Positions 8,434 to 17,310 of a DNA stretch of 64,000 nt are shown here, in pieces (position 1 is the stretch's first letter; every line of letters begins with the position of its first letter). The notes under the pieces were generated by a model. That model saw nothing but the letters and a program-made list of their open reading frames with translations, had not been told where the DNA came from and ran no database searches. Source of the DNA: IDS-8 sp040902105 (GTDB lineage: Bacteria > Pseudomonadota > Gammaproteobacteria > Steroidobacterales > Woeseiaceae); NCBI GenBank assembly GCA_040902105.1, contig JBBDXW010000015.1, forward strand, positions 1-64,000, written 5' to 3'. The translations under genes and the position numbers were made by a program.

Positions 8434-9297
8434 TCACCGGCAGGGAATGTCCGTGCCGGCAATGATGACGCGCTCCATGACGCGTTCCTTGTCTCCGTAA
8501 TCGTAAACCCCGTAGTGCAAGGTCCGGCGTTCGTCCCACATGGCGACGGCGTTTTTCGACCAGCGGAACCTCAGGGTGTTTTCCGGGCGTAAATACTCCT
8601 GATGGAGCCTGTCGAGAAGCTGCCTGCTTTCGGCGTTGGACATCCCGACGATGGATTCCGCCAGGGCTGGATTGACAAACAGGTAACGGTTTCCCGATTC
8701 GGGATAGGTCGGCGCAATCGGGTGCGCGATCAGTGGATATTGCTGGCGCAGCTCTCGCACGCGGGCAAGTCGCCTTTCGCGCTCCTCTCCGCTGAGATAG
8801 TGTGCCCCGATCCGCGAAGAATCATGGACCAGACAGAGTTCATCGATTTGGGATTTGAGATCGTCCGGCAGGTTTTGGTAAGCCCTTTCACCATCGGCCC
8901 ACAGGGTATCGCCACCGACGTCGGGAATAACCTGCGAGCGGAGAACGGCGGCAAACGGCGGCCGTTCCAGCCACGCAAGGTCGGTATGCCATATATCCGC
9001 CTTGGCATATTTGGATTTCAGCCCCTGCATCGCGGAGTTTTCCGAGGACCGGAACACGGGGTAATCCTGAAGCTCCCCGAAGAGCCGGGCGAATGCAACC
9101 TGGTTCTCCGACGTGATGTCCTGATCGCGAAAGAAAATCACCTTGTACCGGATGCAGGCCGAACGAATTTTCCCGAATGCGCCGGGCGTTAACGGATGCC
9201 TCAAGTCCACGTTCGAGATCTCGGCTCCGAACGCGGGTTGAAGTGGCGTTATCAGAACTTCCTCGTTGTCGGCGGTTGCCCGCGGCTTTGCGGCCAT
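8434..9297 (-). CDS. TauD/TfdA-family 2-oxoglutarate/Fe(II) dioxygenase
   Basis: A 287-residue oxygenase, the usual family length. Iron ligands are visible as H104-T-D106 (in WHTDLAW) and the distal H261 (in RTLHYG), with a downstream Arg-rich stretch for 2-oxoglutarate. The start at 9297 is supported by AGGAG 6 bases upstream. Members oxidise taurine, alkyl sulfates, phenoxyacetates, carnitine precursors and amino-acid derivatives, often splitting C-S, C-O or C-N bonds by hydroxylation. It begins 19 bp after the M14 peptidase stop, so a shared transcript is very likely. It could hydroxylate or cleave the moiety released by the peptidase (inference). Confidence 0.9.
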   Translation of the reverse strand: MAAKPRATADNEEVLITPLQPAFGAEISNVDLRHPLTPGAFGKIRSACIRYKVIFFRDQDITSENQVAFARLFGELQDYPVFRSSENSAMQGLKSKYAKADIWHTDLAWLERPPFAAVLRSQVIPDVGGDTLWADGERAYQNLPDDLKSQIDELCLVHDSSRIGAHYLSGEERERRLARVRELRQQYPLIAHPIAPTYPESGNRYLFVNPALAESIVGMSNAESRQLLDRLHQEYLRPENTLRFRWSKNAVAMWDERRTLHYGVYDYGDKERVMERVIIAGTDIPCR

Positions 9298-9316
9298 TGA
9301 ATTCTCCTGAGTCAAT

Positions 9317-10483
9317 TCATCGAAGCTTATCGATGATTCGCAAGAGCACGCCCGGAAGCGTGCCCCCAAAGGCGGTTGAGCGTTTCGGAGACCAGCCCGC
9401 AACCGGATCGGTCCGCCAGGTAGTGTCCTTGAAGGGTTGTTCCAGCAGAACCGAAAGGCAATCAAATCGTTGCGCGATCCAATTCCACGCCATGCTCAAA
9501 TCAGCTTCGGCGGGAGCCCCACCCGGATAGGGATGACCGCGTTCGTATTCCGGTGTGATGCTGGCCCAGGTATTTTTCAGATCTTCGAACAACCCGTCCA
9601 GACGGGGCGATTTCGAAGGTATTTCGAGCGGACCGCCCAGGAAGTTGCACCGAAGTTCGCGGTCTCCATGGCAATCGATACAGAAGTCGACGCCCACCTG
9701 CTCCATGGCCTGCCGCACCAGGTATACCTCCGGTGTCAGTTGCGGGTCCGGCTCCAGCCACGCGCGATTCAGATTGTGGCCTGCTGCGTTGTTTCGCGTG
9801 TAGGCCCGTTTGGTGCCATCCGGATTCATGTTGGGCACGACGTAGAAGACGGCCTTTTCCAACAAGGCCGAAACGATGGGATCCGCCGTGTCGAGCATCC
9901 GCTCGACAAATCCTTCCAGGAAATAGCTGCTCATGGCTTCGGAGGGGTGCTGCCGGGCCATGATCCAGCAAGCCCGCTTTTTCCCCTCCGGGTGGCCAAT
10001 GGTCATCGAATCGAGATCGTGCCCGTCGACGGTCTGTCCCAGGCAGGACACCCGAACGTGCGGAAACCGTTGCGCCCTGGCAACGAAGCGGTGCAGCCGT
10101 TCAAGGCCGTAAGGTGGCCACGACGCGTAGTAGCATACGTCATGTTCCGGTCGATGGGAGAACGCGTAGACGCCATCTTCGTACGACCCCGGAACGCGGA
10201 ACCATTCCGTCAGATCGTACGAGGCCATTGCGCCGGGCGTGTTCCAGCAATGCTCATCCCCGGTGCGACCGGCCAAACGCCTGGCTACGCTTTCATGGGC
10301 ATTGATGATGCGAAACCGGCATTCACTTCCGCGCAATCCGATTGCGCGGAAGTGGTAATAGAACATAACCGTGTGGTCGTCGTCTTTCAGCAGTCGCAGC
10401 CGAATGTCGCCGGGATCGTGGTCGGAGACGACTTCGATGCTGCCTTCCGGAATCGCTCCGCTGACGCTCACACCTCTCAGCAA
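9317..10483 (-). CDS. M14-family zinc carboxypeptidase (cytosolic carboxypeptidase/AGBL-like)
   Basis: A 388-residue metallocarboxypeptidase. Zinc ligands are H179 and E182 (RQHPSE) and H272 (DCHGD). VPNMNPDG at 217-224 and the substrate Asn-Arg at 239-240 (HNLNR) follow the M14 pattern. The first 120 residues form the beta-rich N-domain typical of cytosolic carboxypeptidases (CCP/AGBL), the branch related to deglutamylases. No signal peptide is seen, so it acts in the cytoplasm. The start is a TTG at 10483; a GTG four codons later is possible. It lies 22 bp after the TonB receptor. A role in trimming an imported peptide or acyl-amino-acid fits the context. Confidence 0.87.
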   Translation of the reverse strand: MLRGVSVSGAIPEGSIEVVSDHDPGDIRLRLLKDDDHTVMFYYHFRAIGLRGSECRFRIINAHESVARRLAGRTGDEHCWNTPGAMASYDLTEWFRVPGSYEDGVYAFSHRPEHDVCYYASWPPYGLERLHRFVARAQRFPHVRVSCLGQTVDGHDLDSMTIGHPEGKKRACWIMARQHPSEAMSSYFLEGFVERMLDTADPIVSALLEKAVFYVVPNMNPDGTKRAYTRNNAAGHNLNRAWLEPDPQLTPEVYLVRQAMEQVGVDFCIDCHGDRELRCNFLGGPLEIPSKSPRLDGLFEDLKNTWASITPEYERGHPYPGGAPAEADLSMAWNWIAQRFDCLSVLLEQPFKDTTWRTDPVAGWSPKRSTAFGGTLPGVLLRIIDKLR

Positions 10484-10505
10484 ACTGTCACGATCCCCCG
10501 GCGCA

Positions 10506-12761
10506 TCAGAACGACCGGCGCAGCGTCAGGTAGAACGTGCGCGGCCACGGCCGGACCTCGCCGGGCGGCACGAAGCCGACATTCGGCTGGCTGTTGCCGT
10601 TGAACGTGTAGGCCGTGGTCTCGTCCTCGTCGAACACGTTGTTCACGCCGAGTATGGCTGACCAGTCTTCCGCATCGACGCCGACCCGCAGGCTGACGAT
10701 CGAGTGGCTGTCGATTTCGCGGTACGTGGGGTCGGTGGGCCGCAGCCGGTTGTTCTGTTCGTCCTGGAACGTCAAGTCACCGCCGACGAAACCCGTCCCG
10801 CCCAGGTTTGTGAAGAGCGGAAATTCGTAGCGTCCGTTGACACCGAAGCTGTACTCCGGCACATAGGGGAGCTTGTCGCCGTCCAGGCCGTCGTTAAGAA
10901 CCGGCAGGTTCTCGGTCAGTTCACCATCCGTATAACCGAATGTCGCACCCCATTGCAGGACATCGGAAGGATAGGCTCGCACTTCCAACTCCAGACCGGT
11001 CACTTGCGCCGCGCCACCATTGCCTCGATAGGCGAATTGCAAACCGCTCGGGGCGATTGCACGTTGTGTAACCTGTATATCGGTCCAATCCAGGTAGAAT
11101 GCTGCGGCGTTGAACGCCAACCGGCGGTCCATCAAGGTGGTTTTCAGGCCAATTTCGTAGTTGTCAACCGAGTCCGAATTGAAGCCGGGCGGGATCGTCA
11201 CACCGGCGATGGCGGCAGCCGTCTGGTCGTTGGTCCCGCCGGCGCGGTAACCCTGCGAGAACAGTGCGTAGCCCAGGACGTCGTCGTTGAAGTCGTACGC
11301 GACGTTGAGCTTGAAGATGGTGTCGCTTTCATCCGATGTGAGTGGATTGCCGGGACCGGCGCCCGGCGTTCCGGGAAAACCGGTCACCGCCGTGGCTTGT
11401 TCATCCAGTGAAAAGTCGAACCAGCGCACGCCGCCGGTCAGTGCCAGTCGCTCAGTCGCCTGCCAGGTCAGTTCACCGAAAGCCGCGACTTCGTCAATTT
11501 CCGTGTGGACCAGACGGTCTAGCAGAGCGCTGCCGGTAGCCTCGCCCGTGGCCGGATCGACGGTGATCACGGCGCTCTGGAAGTCGCGTTCCTCCTTCTG
11601 CGTGAACCCGCCGACGAGCACCTGAAACGGGCCGTCCCAGTTCGATGCGAAACGGAGCTCGCCGGAAGTCAGCTTGCGGTCCTGCGGCTGGATGATGGTG
11701 CTTTGGCCCGAACCGTCCGCGGGGCGCGTGTAGCCAGTGATGATCTCGATTTCAGTGGATGAATCCCGGAAGTAGTCCGTCTCACGATCGACAAGCGAAG
11801 TGGTGGCCGTGAGGGTGCCCCAATCAGCCGTGTACTCGCCCTTGAGGTTGTACAGTTGCATCTCGTCGTCGAAGGGTTCCACGCTCATCGCGTTGTTCCA
11901 ATGGTCGTTCGGCGTCGGGCCGCCGTTCAGCGAGGGACTGGCCGGCATATCGGGCAGCAGGTCCATGTGGCCGCTGCGGCCTTCGGTCTCGGCGTCCTGC
12001 ATCATGGCCATGAAGGACAACAGGAGATTGTCAGTAGCCTGCAACGCGAACATCGCGCGGACTGCCTGCGATTCGTCGTTGTTGACGCCCTCGGCGAACT
12101 GCGTGTCGACGTAACCGTCCTTGTCGATCGCGGTGGCCACGATACGCATCGCAAGACGATCCGTCACCAGCGGCACGTTGACCATCGCGTCCACCGCCCA
12201 GCTCGGGAAATCGGCGTCCTTGGTGGCGCTCAGGCTGCCACCTACAGCCGCGCCGAATTCGCTGAGATCCGGGTAGTTCGGGATCCAGCGGATGGTGCCG
12301 GACAGCGAGCTCGATCCGAAGGTCGTGCCCTGGGGTCCTTTCAGTACCTCGATGCGGTTCATGTCGAACAGTCTGATATCGGGCTGTCGGCCACCCTCGG
12401 AGGAGAGGAATTCGCCGGTGACGATGGTTTCGTCGAAATAAACGCCAACTGTGCCTGCTCCGCTGGAACTGACGCCGCGGATGATGTAGGTCTTGTGACC
12501 CGGGCCCTGGTCGTTGACGCTGAGGCTGGGGATCTGCCGGTAATAGTCGTTGAAGTCCACCGCTCCCGTTTCCGCCAGTCGTTCGCCGGAAATTGCCTGG
12601 ATCGTGACGGGGATGTCCTGGATGAGTTGTCCGCCACGCTTGGTGGCCGTAACAATGATCTCTTCGAGACCCTGGGTTTGTGAAGTCGTTTGGGCCTGGG
12701 CTAAACCAGCCGAAACAAGTCCGAGGAAAATACCTGCATACTTACATGTGCTGTTTCGCAT
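10506..12761 (-). CDS. TonB-dependent outer-membrane receptor
   Basis: A 751-residue receptor with a Sec signal (cleavage near AQAQ), a TonB box (LEEIIVTATKR), a plug domain with the YIIRGVSSSG motif, and a long beta-barrel ending in an aromatic-rich strand finishing at Phe (LTLRRSF). It heads the run receptor - M14 carboxypeptidase - TauD dioxygenase - MFS (gaps 22, 19 and 52 bp). The absence of siderophore genes and the presence of peptidases point to import of an organic nutrient rather than iron. A palindrome (12893-12909), one base off the consensus, lies 133 bp upstream. The 299 bp between this gene and the one at 13061 hold no coding sequence I can support. Confidence 0.93.
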   Translation of the reverse strand: MRNSTCKYAGIFLGLVSAGLAQAQTTSQTQGLEEIIVTATKRGGQLIQDIPVTIQAISGERLAETGAVDFNDYYRQIPSLSVNDQGPGHKTYIIRGVSSSGAGTVGVYFDETIVTGEFLSSEGGRQPDIRLFDMNRIEVLKGPQGTTFGSSSLSGTIRWIPNYPDLSEFGAAVGGSLSATKDADFPSWAVDAMVNVPLVTDRLAMRIVATAIDKDGYVDTQFAEGVNNDESQAVRAMFALQATDNLLLSFMAMMQDAETEGRSGHMDLLPDMPASPSLNGGPTPNDHWNNAMSVEPFDDEMQLYNLKGEYTADWGTLTATTSLVDRETDYFRDSSTEIEIITGYTRPADGSGQSTIIQPQDRKLTSGELRFASNWDGPFQVLVGGFTQKEERDFQSAVITVDPATGEATGSALLDRLVHTEIDEVAAFGELTWQATERLALTGGVRWFDFSLDEQATAVTGFPGTPGAGPGNPLTSDESDTIFKLNVAYDFNDDVLGYALFSQGYRAGGTNDQTAAAIAGVTIPPGFNSDSVDNYEIGLKTTLMDRRLAFNAAAFYLDWTDIQVTQRAIAPSGLQFAYRGNGGAAQVTGLELEVRAYPSDVLQWGATFGYTDGELTENLPVLNDGLDGDKLPYVPEYSFGVNGRYEFPLFTNLGGTGFVGGDLTFQDEQNNRLRPTDPTYREIDSHSIVSLRVGVDAEDWSAILGVNNVFDEDETTAYTFNGNSQPNVGFVPPGEVRPWPRTFYLTLRRSF

Positions 12762-12892
12762 ATTTCTGTGCCTTTAGTGTTTGCGATAGCAATTTGCAGC
12801 GAGGGCTCCTGCGCGGCTGGACAGTCGCATGTCCTGCGCAACCATGCTATAGGATCGCAGGGCCAGAACAATGATTAGTATCGAATTAGTTT

Positions 12893-12909
12893 GTTGTCCT
12901 GAGCGCAAC
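12893..12909. promoter_or_regulatory. palindromic operator candidate, site b
   Basis: GTTGT-N7-GCAAC, one mismatch from the GTTGC-N7-GCAAC consensus. It is 133 bp upstream of the TonB receptor start at 12761. The surrounding sequence is relatively AT-rich compared with the genes. Confidence 0.5.
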
Positions 12910-13060
12910 ACTTTGCTGACAGTCGTTGATATTTCGGCGTACCCCCGGCCCACGACGGGGGGATAAATCCATGACAAGCCGGTATTCAGGATTTCGATGC
13001 GCTTGAGCGTCGCTGAAGGAGGTTAGTCCTGCTCGGGCCTGCCCGGAATGTCTTCTCCTT

Positions 13061-14881
13061 TCATCCACGATCGGCCATCCTGGAGATTGCCTCGCGCGCA
13101 TTCTGAACTTCGGGAATCGGCGTTTCGGAATCACCCCAGAAACCCAGGAACCTGGCATACATCTGCTCTGCTTCCTCGTTTCTGCCCTGTCGTTCATAGA
13201 CGGTTCCCAGGTAGTAATGAGCCCGCACAAAAACGATCGGGACGTCCAGCCTTGCATCCGTCAAATTGACGAGGCGCAGCAACGTATCCTCGGCCTCATC
13301 GAGCTGATCGAGCAGCAGAAAGGCTCGCGCCTGGGCTTCGCGGTAGAGCGGGTGGTCATAGATTTCAATCGCGCGGGGCAAACTGATGACGGCGTCAGCG
13401 GCATGCCCCAGGGCCATCCGGAGTTCCGCGTCCAGTTGATAGAATCGCCGCATCTGCGCCTCGAGTCCGGGTAGGAACGCCGCCTCGCCAATTTCCCTGC
13501 GCGTATCGTCGGCCTTGTGGAGACGCCCCTGCTTCATATCGACGAGCGCTGCGAGGTGCCGGATGTCGAGATTGAACGGCCCCGTTTCGGGCATGAACTT
13601 CAGCGCCTTGACGAAAGCGGTACGCGCGCCGTCGTATTCCCCGATCTCCGTCCGGATGTAGCCGATCTGGAGGTTTCTCCTGGCCAGGTCTTCGTTGGAG
13701 CCACCGCTGCTGGCCAGGATCTCTCCCGCCCCTGCCTTGTGCCGGATGGCGTCCTCGAAACGTCCCTCGTAGAGACTGATGAACGCCAGTTCATCGCTTG
13801 CCAGGGCGCGGGCACGCATGTTGGGACCGCTGAGCACTGGTGTGACCATTGCGGCAGCCTCCGCGTACTCTCCCTTGAGAATGAGCGTCCGCGCCAGCTG
13901 GAGGCGAGCTTCGGCTTGATCCGCCTCGGACTCGAGACGGGATTCGAAAAACGCCTGCGCCGCTGCGAAATCACCACTGCGCCGGGCGCGGATTCCTTCG
14001 GCAAAATCGCCCTCCGGCTCTGCAAGGCCGCCTTTCGGAAATTCCGGTGAGGATGGCGGCTTCCACTGCGAGCGGTTTTCCTGCACGTAGTCGGCCAGAA
14101 GGGTTGCCAGGCTATCCAGGTACGCGCGCCCGGCTTCGGCCGTAGCGGCCGTTGGATCTCCCAATACGCCGATGGGGCTTACAGCTGGCGTCCCTTCGAG
14201 GTTCATTTTGTCACCGGCGCCGTAGGCGTCGCCCATGAATCCCGCTTGGGCGCGATTCATGCGCACCAGGTCCGGCCTGTTGGCCAGAGCCATCGCGGTC
14301 TCGGACATTCCTGCATGCGATCCAGCGACGTCCAGCGGGACCCCGATGCGATCCGAAGCAGATTTCAGCGCATTGATGTAACCATTGGCATCCGAAAAAG
14401 CCATGATATTCAGGTAGGGATACAGCAGCGAAAGCCTGCGGCCGGTTTCGGCTACGGTTGAGAAGTTACCGCCGTGGGTAGGAATGATTGCTATGTGCCG
14501 AAATCCGTGCCAGACCAGGCTGTGAACGTATTCGATGACGAGCCGGGCGATGACTTCGCTGCGAATGGTGATCGTACCCGGGAAATACATGTGGTGTGGA
14601 GACACGCCCACGCGGATGCTCGGCGCAATCAATGTTCGCCCGATCCGTTTGGCAATTTCTGGCGCGAGGTAATCGCCGGTAATGGAATCACTGGCCAGCG
14701 CGATCTGCGGACCGTGTTGCTCGGTGGCCCCGATGGTGATGATGACCGTGTCGGTACCTGAATCGATCGCGGCTTTGACTTCTTCCCAGGTCATCTCCTC
14801 GATCAGCAGATTCGATTCGCCTCGGGCACTCCCCGCAGACAGCGCAAAGATAACAAGGCATAGCGCTACATACGTTCTCAT
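13061..14881 (-). CDS. exported creatininase-family amidase fused to a TPR domain
   Basis: A 606-residue protein. The start at 14881 begins a Sec signal (cleavage near ARGES) and has GAGG 8 bases upstream. Residues about 25-275 form a creatininase-type metal amidohydrolase: TEQHGPQ then D in the ligand region, PTHGGNF, and a later SHAGMSETA. The remaining half, about 300-605, is helical with repeated TPR signatures (A-x-L..A-R..G-x-Y..A). Creatininase proteins are usually about 250 residues and cytoplasmic, so the export signal and TPR extension are unusual. The TPR part may hold it in a periplasmic complex. Ring-opening of a cyclic amide is the family reaction; the substrate here is unknown. 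Confidence 0.85.
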   Translation of the reverse strand: MRTYVALCLVIFALSAGSARGESNLLIEEMTWEEVKAAIDSGTDTVIITIGATEQHGPQIALASDSITGDYLAPEIAKRIGRTLIAPSIRVGVSPHHMYFPGTITIRSEVIARLVIEYVHSLVWHGFRHIAIIPTHGGNFSTVAETGRRLSLLYPYLNIMAFSDANGYINALKSASDRIGVPLDVAGSHAGMSETAMALANRPDLVRMNRAQAGFMGDAYGAGDKMNLEGTPAVSPIGVLGDPTAATAEAGRAYLDSLATLLADYVQENRSQWKPPSSPEFPKGGLAEPEGDFAEGIRARRSGDFAAAQAFFESRLESEADQAEARLQLARTLILKGEYAEAAAMVTPVLSGPNMRARALASDELAFISLYEGRFEDAIRHKAGAGEILASSGGSNEDLARRNLQIGYIRTEIGEYDGARTAFVKALKFMPETGPFNLDIRHLAALVDMKQGRLHKADDTRREIGEAAFLPGLEAQMRRFYQLDAELRMALGHAADAVISLPRAIEIYDHPLYREAQARAFLLLDQLDEAEDTLLRLVNLTDARLDVPIVFVRAHYYLGTVYERQGRNEEAEQMYARFLGFWGDSETPIPEVQNAREAISRMADRG

Positions 14882-15079
14882 TCCTGGAACCTCGCGAGAC
14901 TGATGGTGGCGATCCTTCCGGTTGTCAGTCTCCATGGCGCCCGACCCAACCTCATTCGTGGCCCCCGAAACCGACGCGCGCGTTGTCAGCCGAAATTCCT
15001 CAACGAGAAGCAGCTCTCACGGCCATTTCAGCGTACGGGGCGCCTGCTCTGCCTGCAATCACACAGAATGCCGTTGTTT

Positions 15080-15096
15080 GTTGCATCGCGCGCAAC
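15080..15096. promoter_or_regulatory. palindromic operator candidate, site c
   Basis: Exact GTTGC-N7-GCAAC. It lies in the 332-bp region between the divergent creatininase gene (start 14881, about 200 bp away) and the amidohydrolase relic (start 15214, about 119 bp away). The latter distance matches the other sites best. Nothing else in this region could be assigned. Confidence 0.6.
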
Positions 15097-15213
15097 GGAG
15101 TCGTGCTCACTTATCTCCCAGGCGAATGGCTATCGCAGGTATTGATTATGCGAACCCTGATAGTACTGTATCGTCGCGCTGCGGCAGATCGTGTCTGTCA
15201 GAAGGGTGGGTTT

Positions 15214-15504
15214 ATGATGCTGATCGAAAGAATGTGTACAAAACTCGTGCGATGCGGCGCGGTGATCGCAATGATAGCGACAGGGCTCGCCACCCTGCCC
15301 GCTGAGCCGGCGGAAGTCCGGAGCGAAAAAGGCGCACCCGACGCGACCCTCGCGCTGGTCGGCGGCCGTCTCGATCCTCTTCAGGATCTTTCATTGCTGC
15401 AGCATGCCATCGTCGTTGTCATCAGTGACGGCCGGGTGCATTTTCCGGATCACAATTTTGCCAAGGACGACTTTCCACGGCAGCCACCGTCGAATCGTCG
15501 CTGA
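15214..15504 (+). pseudogene. collapsed amidohydrolase: signal peptide and first strand joined in frame to the last strand
   Basis: This 96-codon frame starts with a Sec signal (cleavage near AEPAE), continues with ATLALVGGRL, the first strand of an exported amidohydrolase, and then jumps directly to DPLQDLSLLQHAIVVVISDG, the closing strand of the same family. The two ends align with residues about 34-45 and about 435-460 of the amidohydrolase at 4323, so roughly 390 residues with all metal ligands are missing. It keeps a possible ribosome site (GGGTGGG) and ends 1 bp before the isochorismatase start, so it may survive as a leader for that operon. No enzyme activity is possible. Confidence 0.75.
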
Positions 15505-15505
15505 G

Positions 15506-16153
15506 ATGCCGGCAGAAACCGCAACGGATCCCTTTATCGCTGAATTCCGCAGGCGCTATATGGAGCACAAGCCTCCATCGCTGGGCATCGGCCGGCGGCC
15601 GGCGGTGCTGGTGGTCGACTTCATCGAAGGCTTTACCAACCCGGAGTCGCCGTTGGCCGGAGACTGGGATCTGCAGGTGCGGAATACCGCCGAACTCATC
15701 CGCGCGGCGAGGAAAGCGGTTTCAATGCCCGTGATATTCACCACGGTCGAGTTTCTGCCGCAGGATGTTCCGACCCTGTTGATGGCGTTGAAAACGCCAC
15801 GCATCGCGGTGCTATCCAAAGGCTCGAAATGGTGCGACGTCGACCACCGATTGCCGCGCACCGCCGATGACATCGTCATCAGCAAGAAGTACGGTTCCGC
15901 ATTCTTCGGCACCAGCCTGGCATCCCAGTTGCACGTTCTCGGCATCGACACGCTGTTCATTGCCGGCTGCGTGACGAGCGGTTGCGTCCGGGCGTCCGCG
16001 GTGGATGCGGCGCAAAGCGGCTTTCGCCCGATTGTGATTCGGGAAGCCGTCGGCGACCGGTCGGCGCTGGCGAACGAAGCCAACCTGCTCGATATCGAGT
16101 GTCGCTACGGCGACGTAATTTCCATGCAGGCGGCAATGCAGTACCTGCGTTGA
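15506..16153 (+). CDS. isochorismatase/cysteine hydrolase-family protein
   Basis: A 215-residue cysteine hydrolase. The catalytic triad of the family is visible: Asp in VVDFIEGF, Lys in ISKKYGS, and Cys in AGCVTSGCVRAS. This fold includes N-carbamoylsarcosine amidase, nicotinamidase and ureidoacrylate hydrolase as well as isochorismatase; the V-T-S-G-C-V-R-A-S signature is common to the amidase branch. The ATG at 15506 follows the stop of the amidohydrolase relic by 1 bp, and a paralogous alpha/beta hydrolase follows 30 bp later. No signal peptide is seen, so it should be cytoplasmic. In context, an N-carbamoyl or amide hydrolase is more likely than a siderophore enzyme. Confidence 0.88.
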   Translation: MPAETATDPFIAEFRRRYMEHKPPSLGIGRRPAVLVVDFIEGFTNPESPLAGDWDLQVRNTAELIRAARKAVSMPVIFTTVEFLPQDVPTLLMALKTPRIAVLSKGSKWCDVDHRLPRTADDIVISKKYGSAFFGTSLASQLHVLGIDTLFIAGCVTSGCVRASAVDAAQSGFRPIVIREAVGDRSALANEANLLDIECRYGDVISMQAAMQYLR

Positions 16154-16183
16154 CGCCGCTGCCTCTTTGATAAGGACCTGAGA

Positions 16184-17122
16184 ATGCCGCCGAAACGCAA
16201 TGTGCGCCGCAGACTGATGCTGATCTCCGTCGGCGTCATCGGAATGATGCAAGCCAGTGTTGCGCCGGCGCAGGATGCTTCCACTTATTATACGGTCATG
16301 CACCCGGATGAATTCGAGATTGACTGGACGTCCTTTTACCGGCAAGCGGAGCAGCAGACCGCCGGCCTGAGGGCAGAGCTGCCGCATCATCTGGACCTGG
16401 CGTACGGCGAGGATCCGAAGCAACGGCTCGACCTTTACCTGCCCGCAGGGGATCCCGCAGACGCACCCGTCTTCCTGTTCCTTCACGGAGGCGGATTCCA
16501 GGAGGGCGATCGCGCTCAATACGGCTTCGTTGCCGGACCGTTTGCGGAACACGGCATCGTAACGGCCGTTGCCAGTTATCGCCTGACGGTTGGCGGACAT
16601 ACTTATCCGGCCCAGCCGGAGGATGTGAAAAGTGCCATCGAATGGCTGTACCACCATGTTGCGGAGTACGGCGGTAATCCTGCCGCCATCTTCGTTGGCG
16701 GCCATTCGGCAGGAGCGATACTCGCGGCCGACACAGGCGTCGACCGGTCGTGGCTCACGGATGCGGGCATCCCCAGGGATGTGCTGCGGGGGATCGTGCC
16801 GATCAGCGGCGCGTACGATCTTCGCAAGTCCGGGCGTGCCTATACACCGACGCCTGAGGCGGAAGCACAAGCAAGCCCGATGCTGCATATCGGCGACCCG
16901 GTGCCCGCGGTCGTGGTCGCTGTCGGCTCCGTAGAGGAAACCTACCTCGGTTCGTCGCGCGAGTTCGTCGAGAAGCTATCGGGCATGAGGGTGTCGGCGC
17001 AGCTCCTCGTTCTGGAGGGCGAGAATCACAGGGATACCGTCGCTTCGCTGGCGGATGGGGACAGTGACCTTTTCCGCAGGGTTCTGGAGATGATTCGCGA
17101 ATATTCCCGGGGCAATCTCTAG
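16184..17122 (+). CDS. exported alpha/beta hydrolase (BD-FAE / kynurenine formamidase-like), copy B
   Basis: A 312-residue paralogue of the hydrolase at 3227. The mature N-terminus (QDASTYYTVMHPDEFEIDW), HGGGF, GGHSAGA and the late LEGENHRDTV with the presumed catalytic His are shared almost word for word. The Sec signal ends near APAQ. As in copy A, GSVEE replaces the usual acid Asp position. It is last in the unit amidohydrolase relic - isochorismatase - hydrolase, mirroring the amidohydrolase - hydrolase order at 5735-3227. Near its 3' end (17057-17075) the coding sequence is identical to the GGGGACAGTGACCTTTTCC repeat seen elsewhere in the window. Confidence 0.88.
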   Translation: MPPKRNVRRRLMLISVGVIGMMQASVAPAQDASTYYTVMHPDEFEIDWTSFYRQAEQQTAGLRAELPHHLDLAYGEDPKQRLDLYLPAGDPADAPVFLFLHGGGFQEGDRAQYGFVAGPFAEHGIVTAVASYRLTVGGHTYPAQPEDVKSAIEWLYHHVAEYGGNPAAIFVGGHSAGAILAADTGVDRSWLTDAGIPRDVLRGIVPISGAYDLRKSGRAYTPTPEAEAQASPMLHIGDPVPAVVVAVGSVEETYLGSSREFVEKLSGMRVSAQLLVLEGENHRDTVASLADGDSDLFRRVLEMIREYSRGNL

Positions 17123-17201
17123 TCCTGCCGGGATCGCGGCCGGTCAGAAAGCGAAGGACTTCCGTACCGTCAGCGTCAGGCCCGCGCACCCGGATTATTT
17201 T

Positions 17202-17218
17202 GTTGCGATTGATGCAAC
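17202..17218. promoter_or_regulatory. palindromic operator candidate, site d
   Basis: Exact GTTGC-N7-GCAAC in the 188-bp gap before the S9 peptidase, 94 bp from its start at 17311. A TATAAC-like -10 candidate follows at about 17255. Confidence 0.65.
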
Positions 17219-17310
17219 GATCGTCGCCCGGTTAGTCATCATGAAGTCTGCCGGTATAACCCATAATTATGAGTCGGGATTATTCGTTGGGATCTCACCG
17301 TGAGCGGAGC

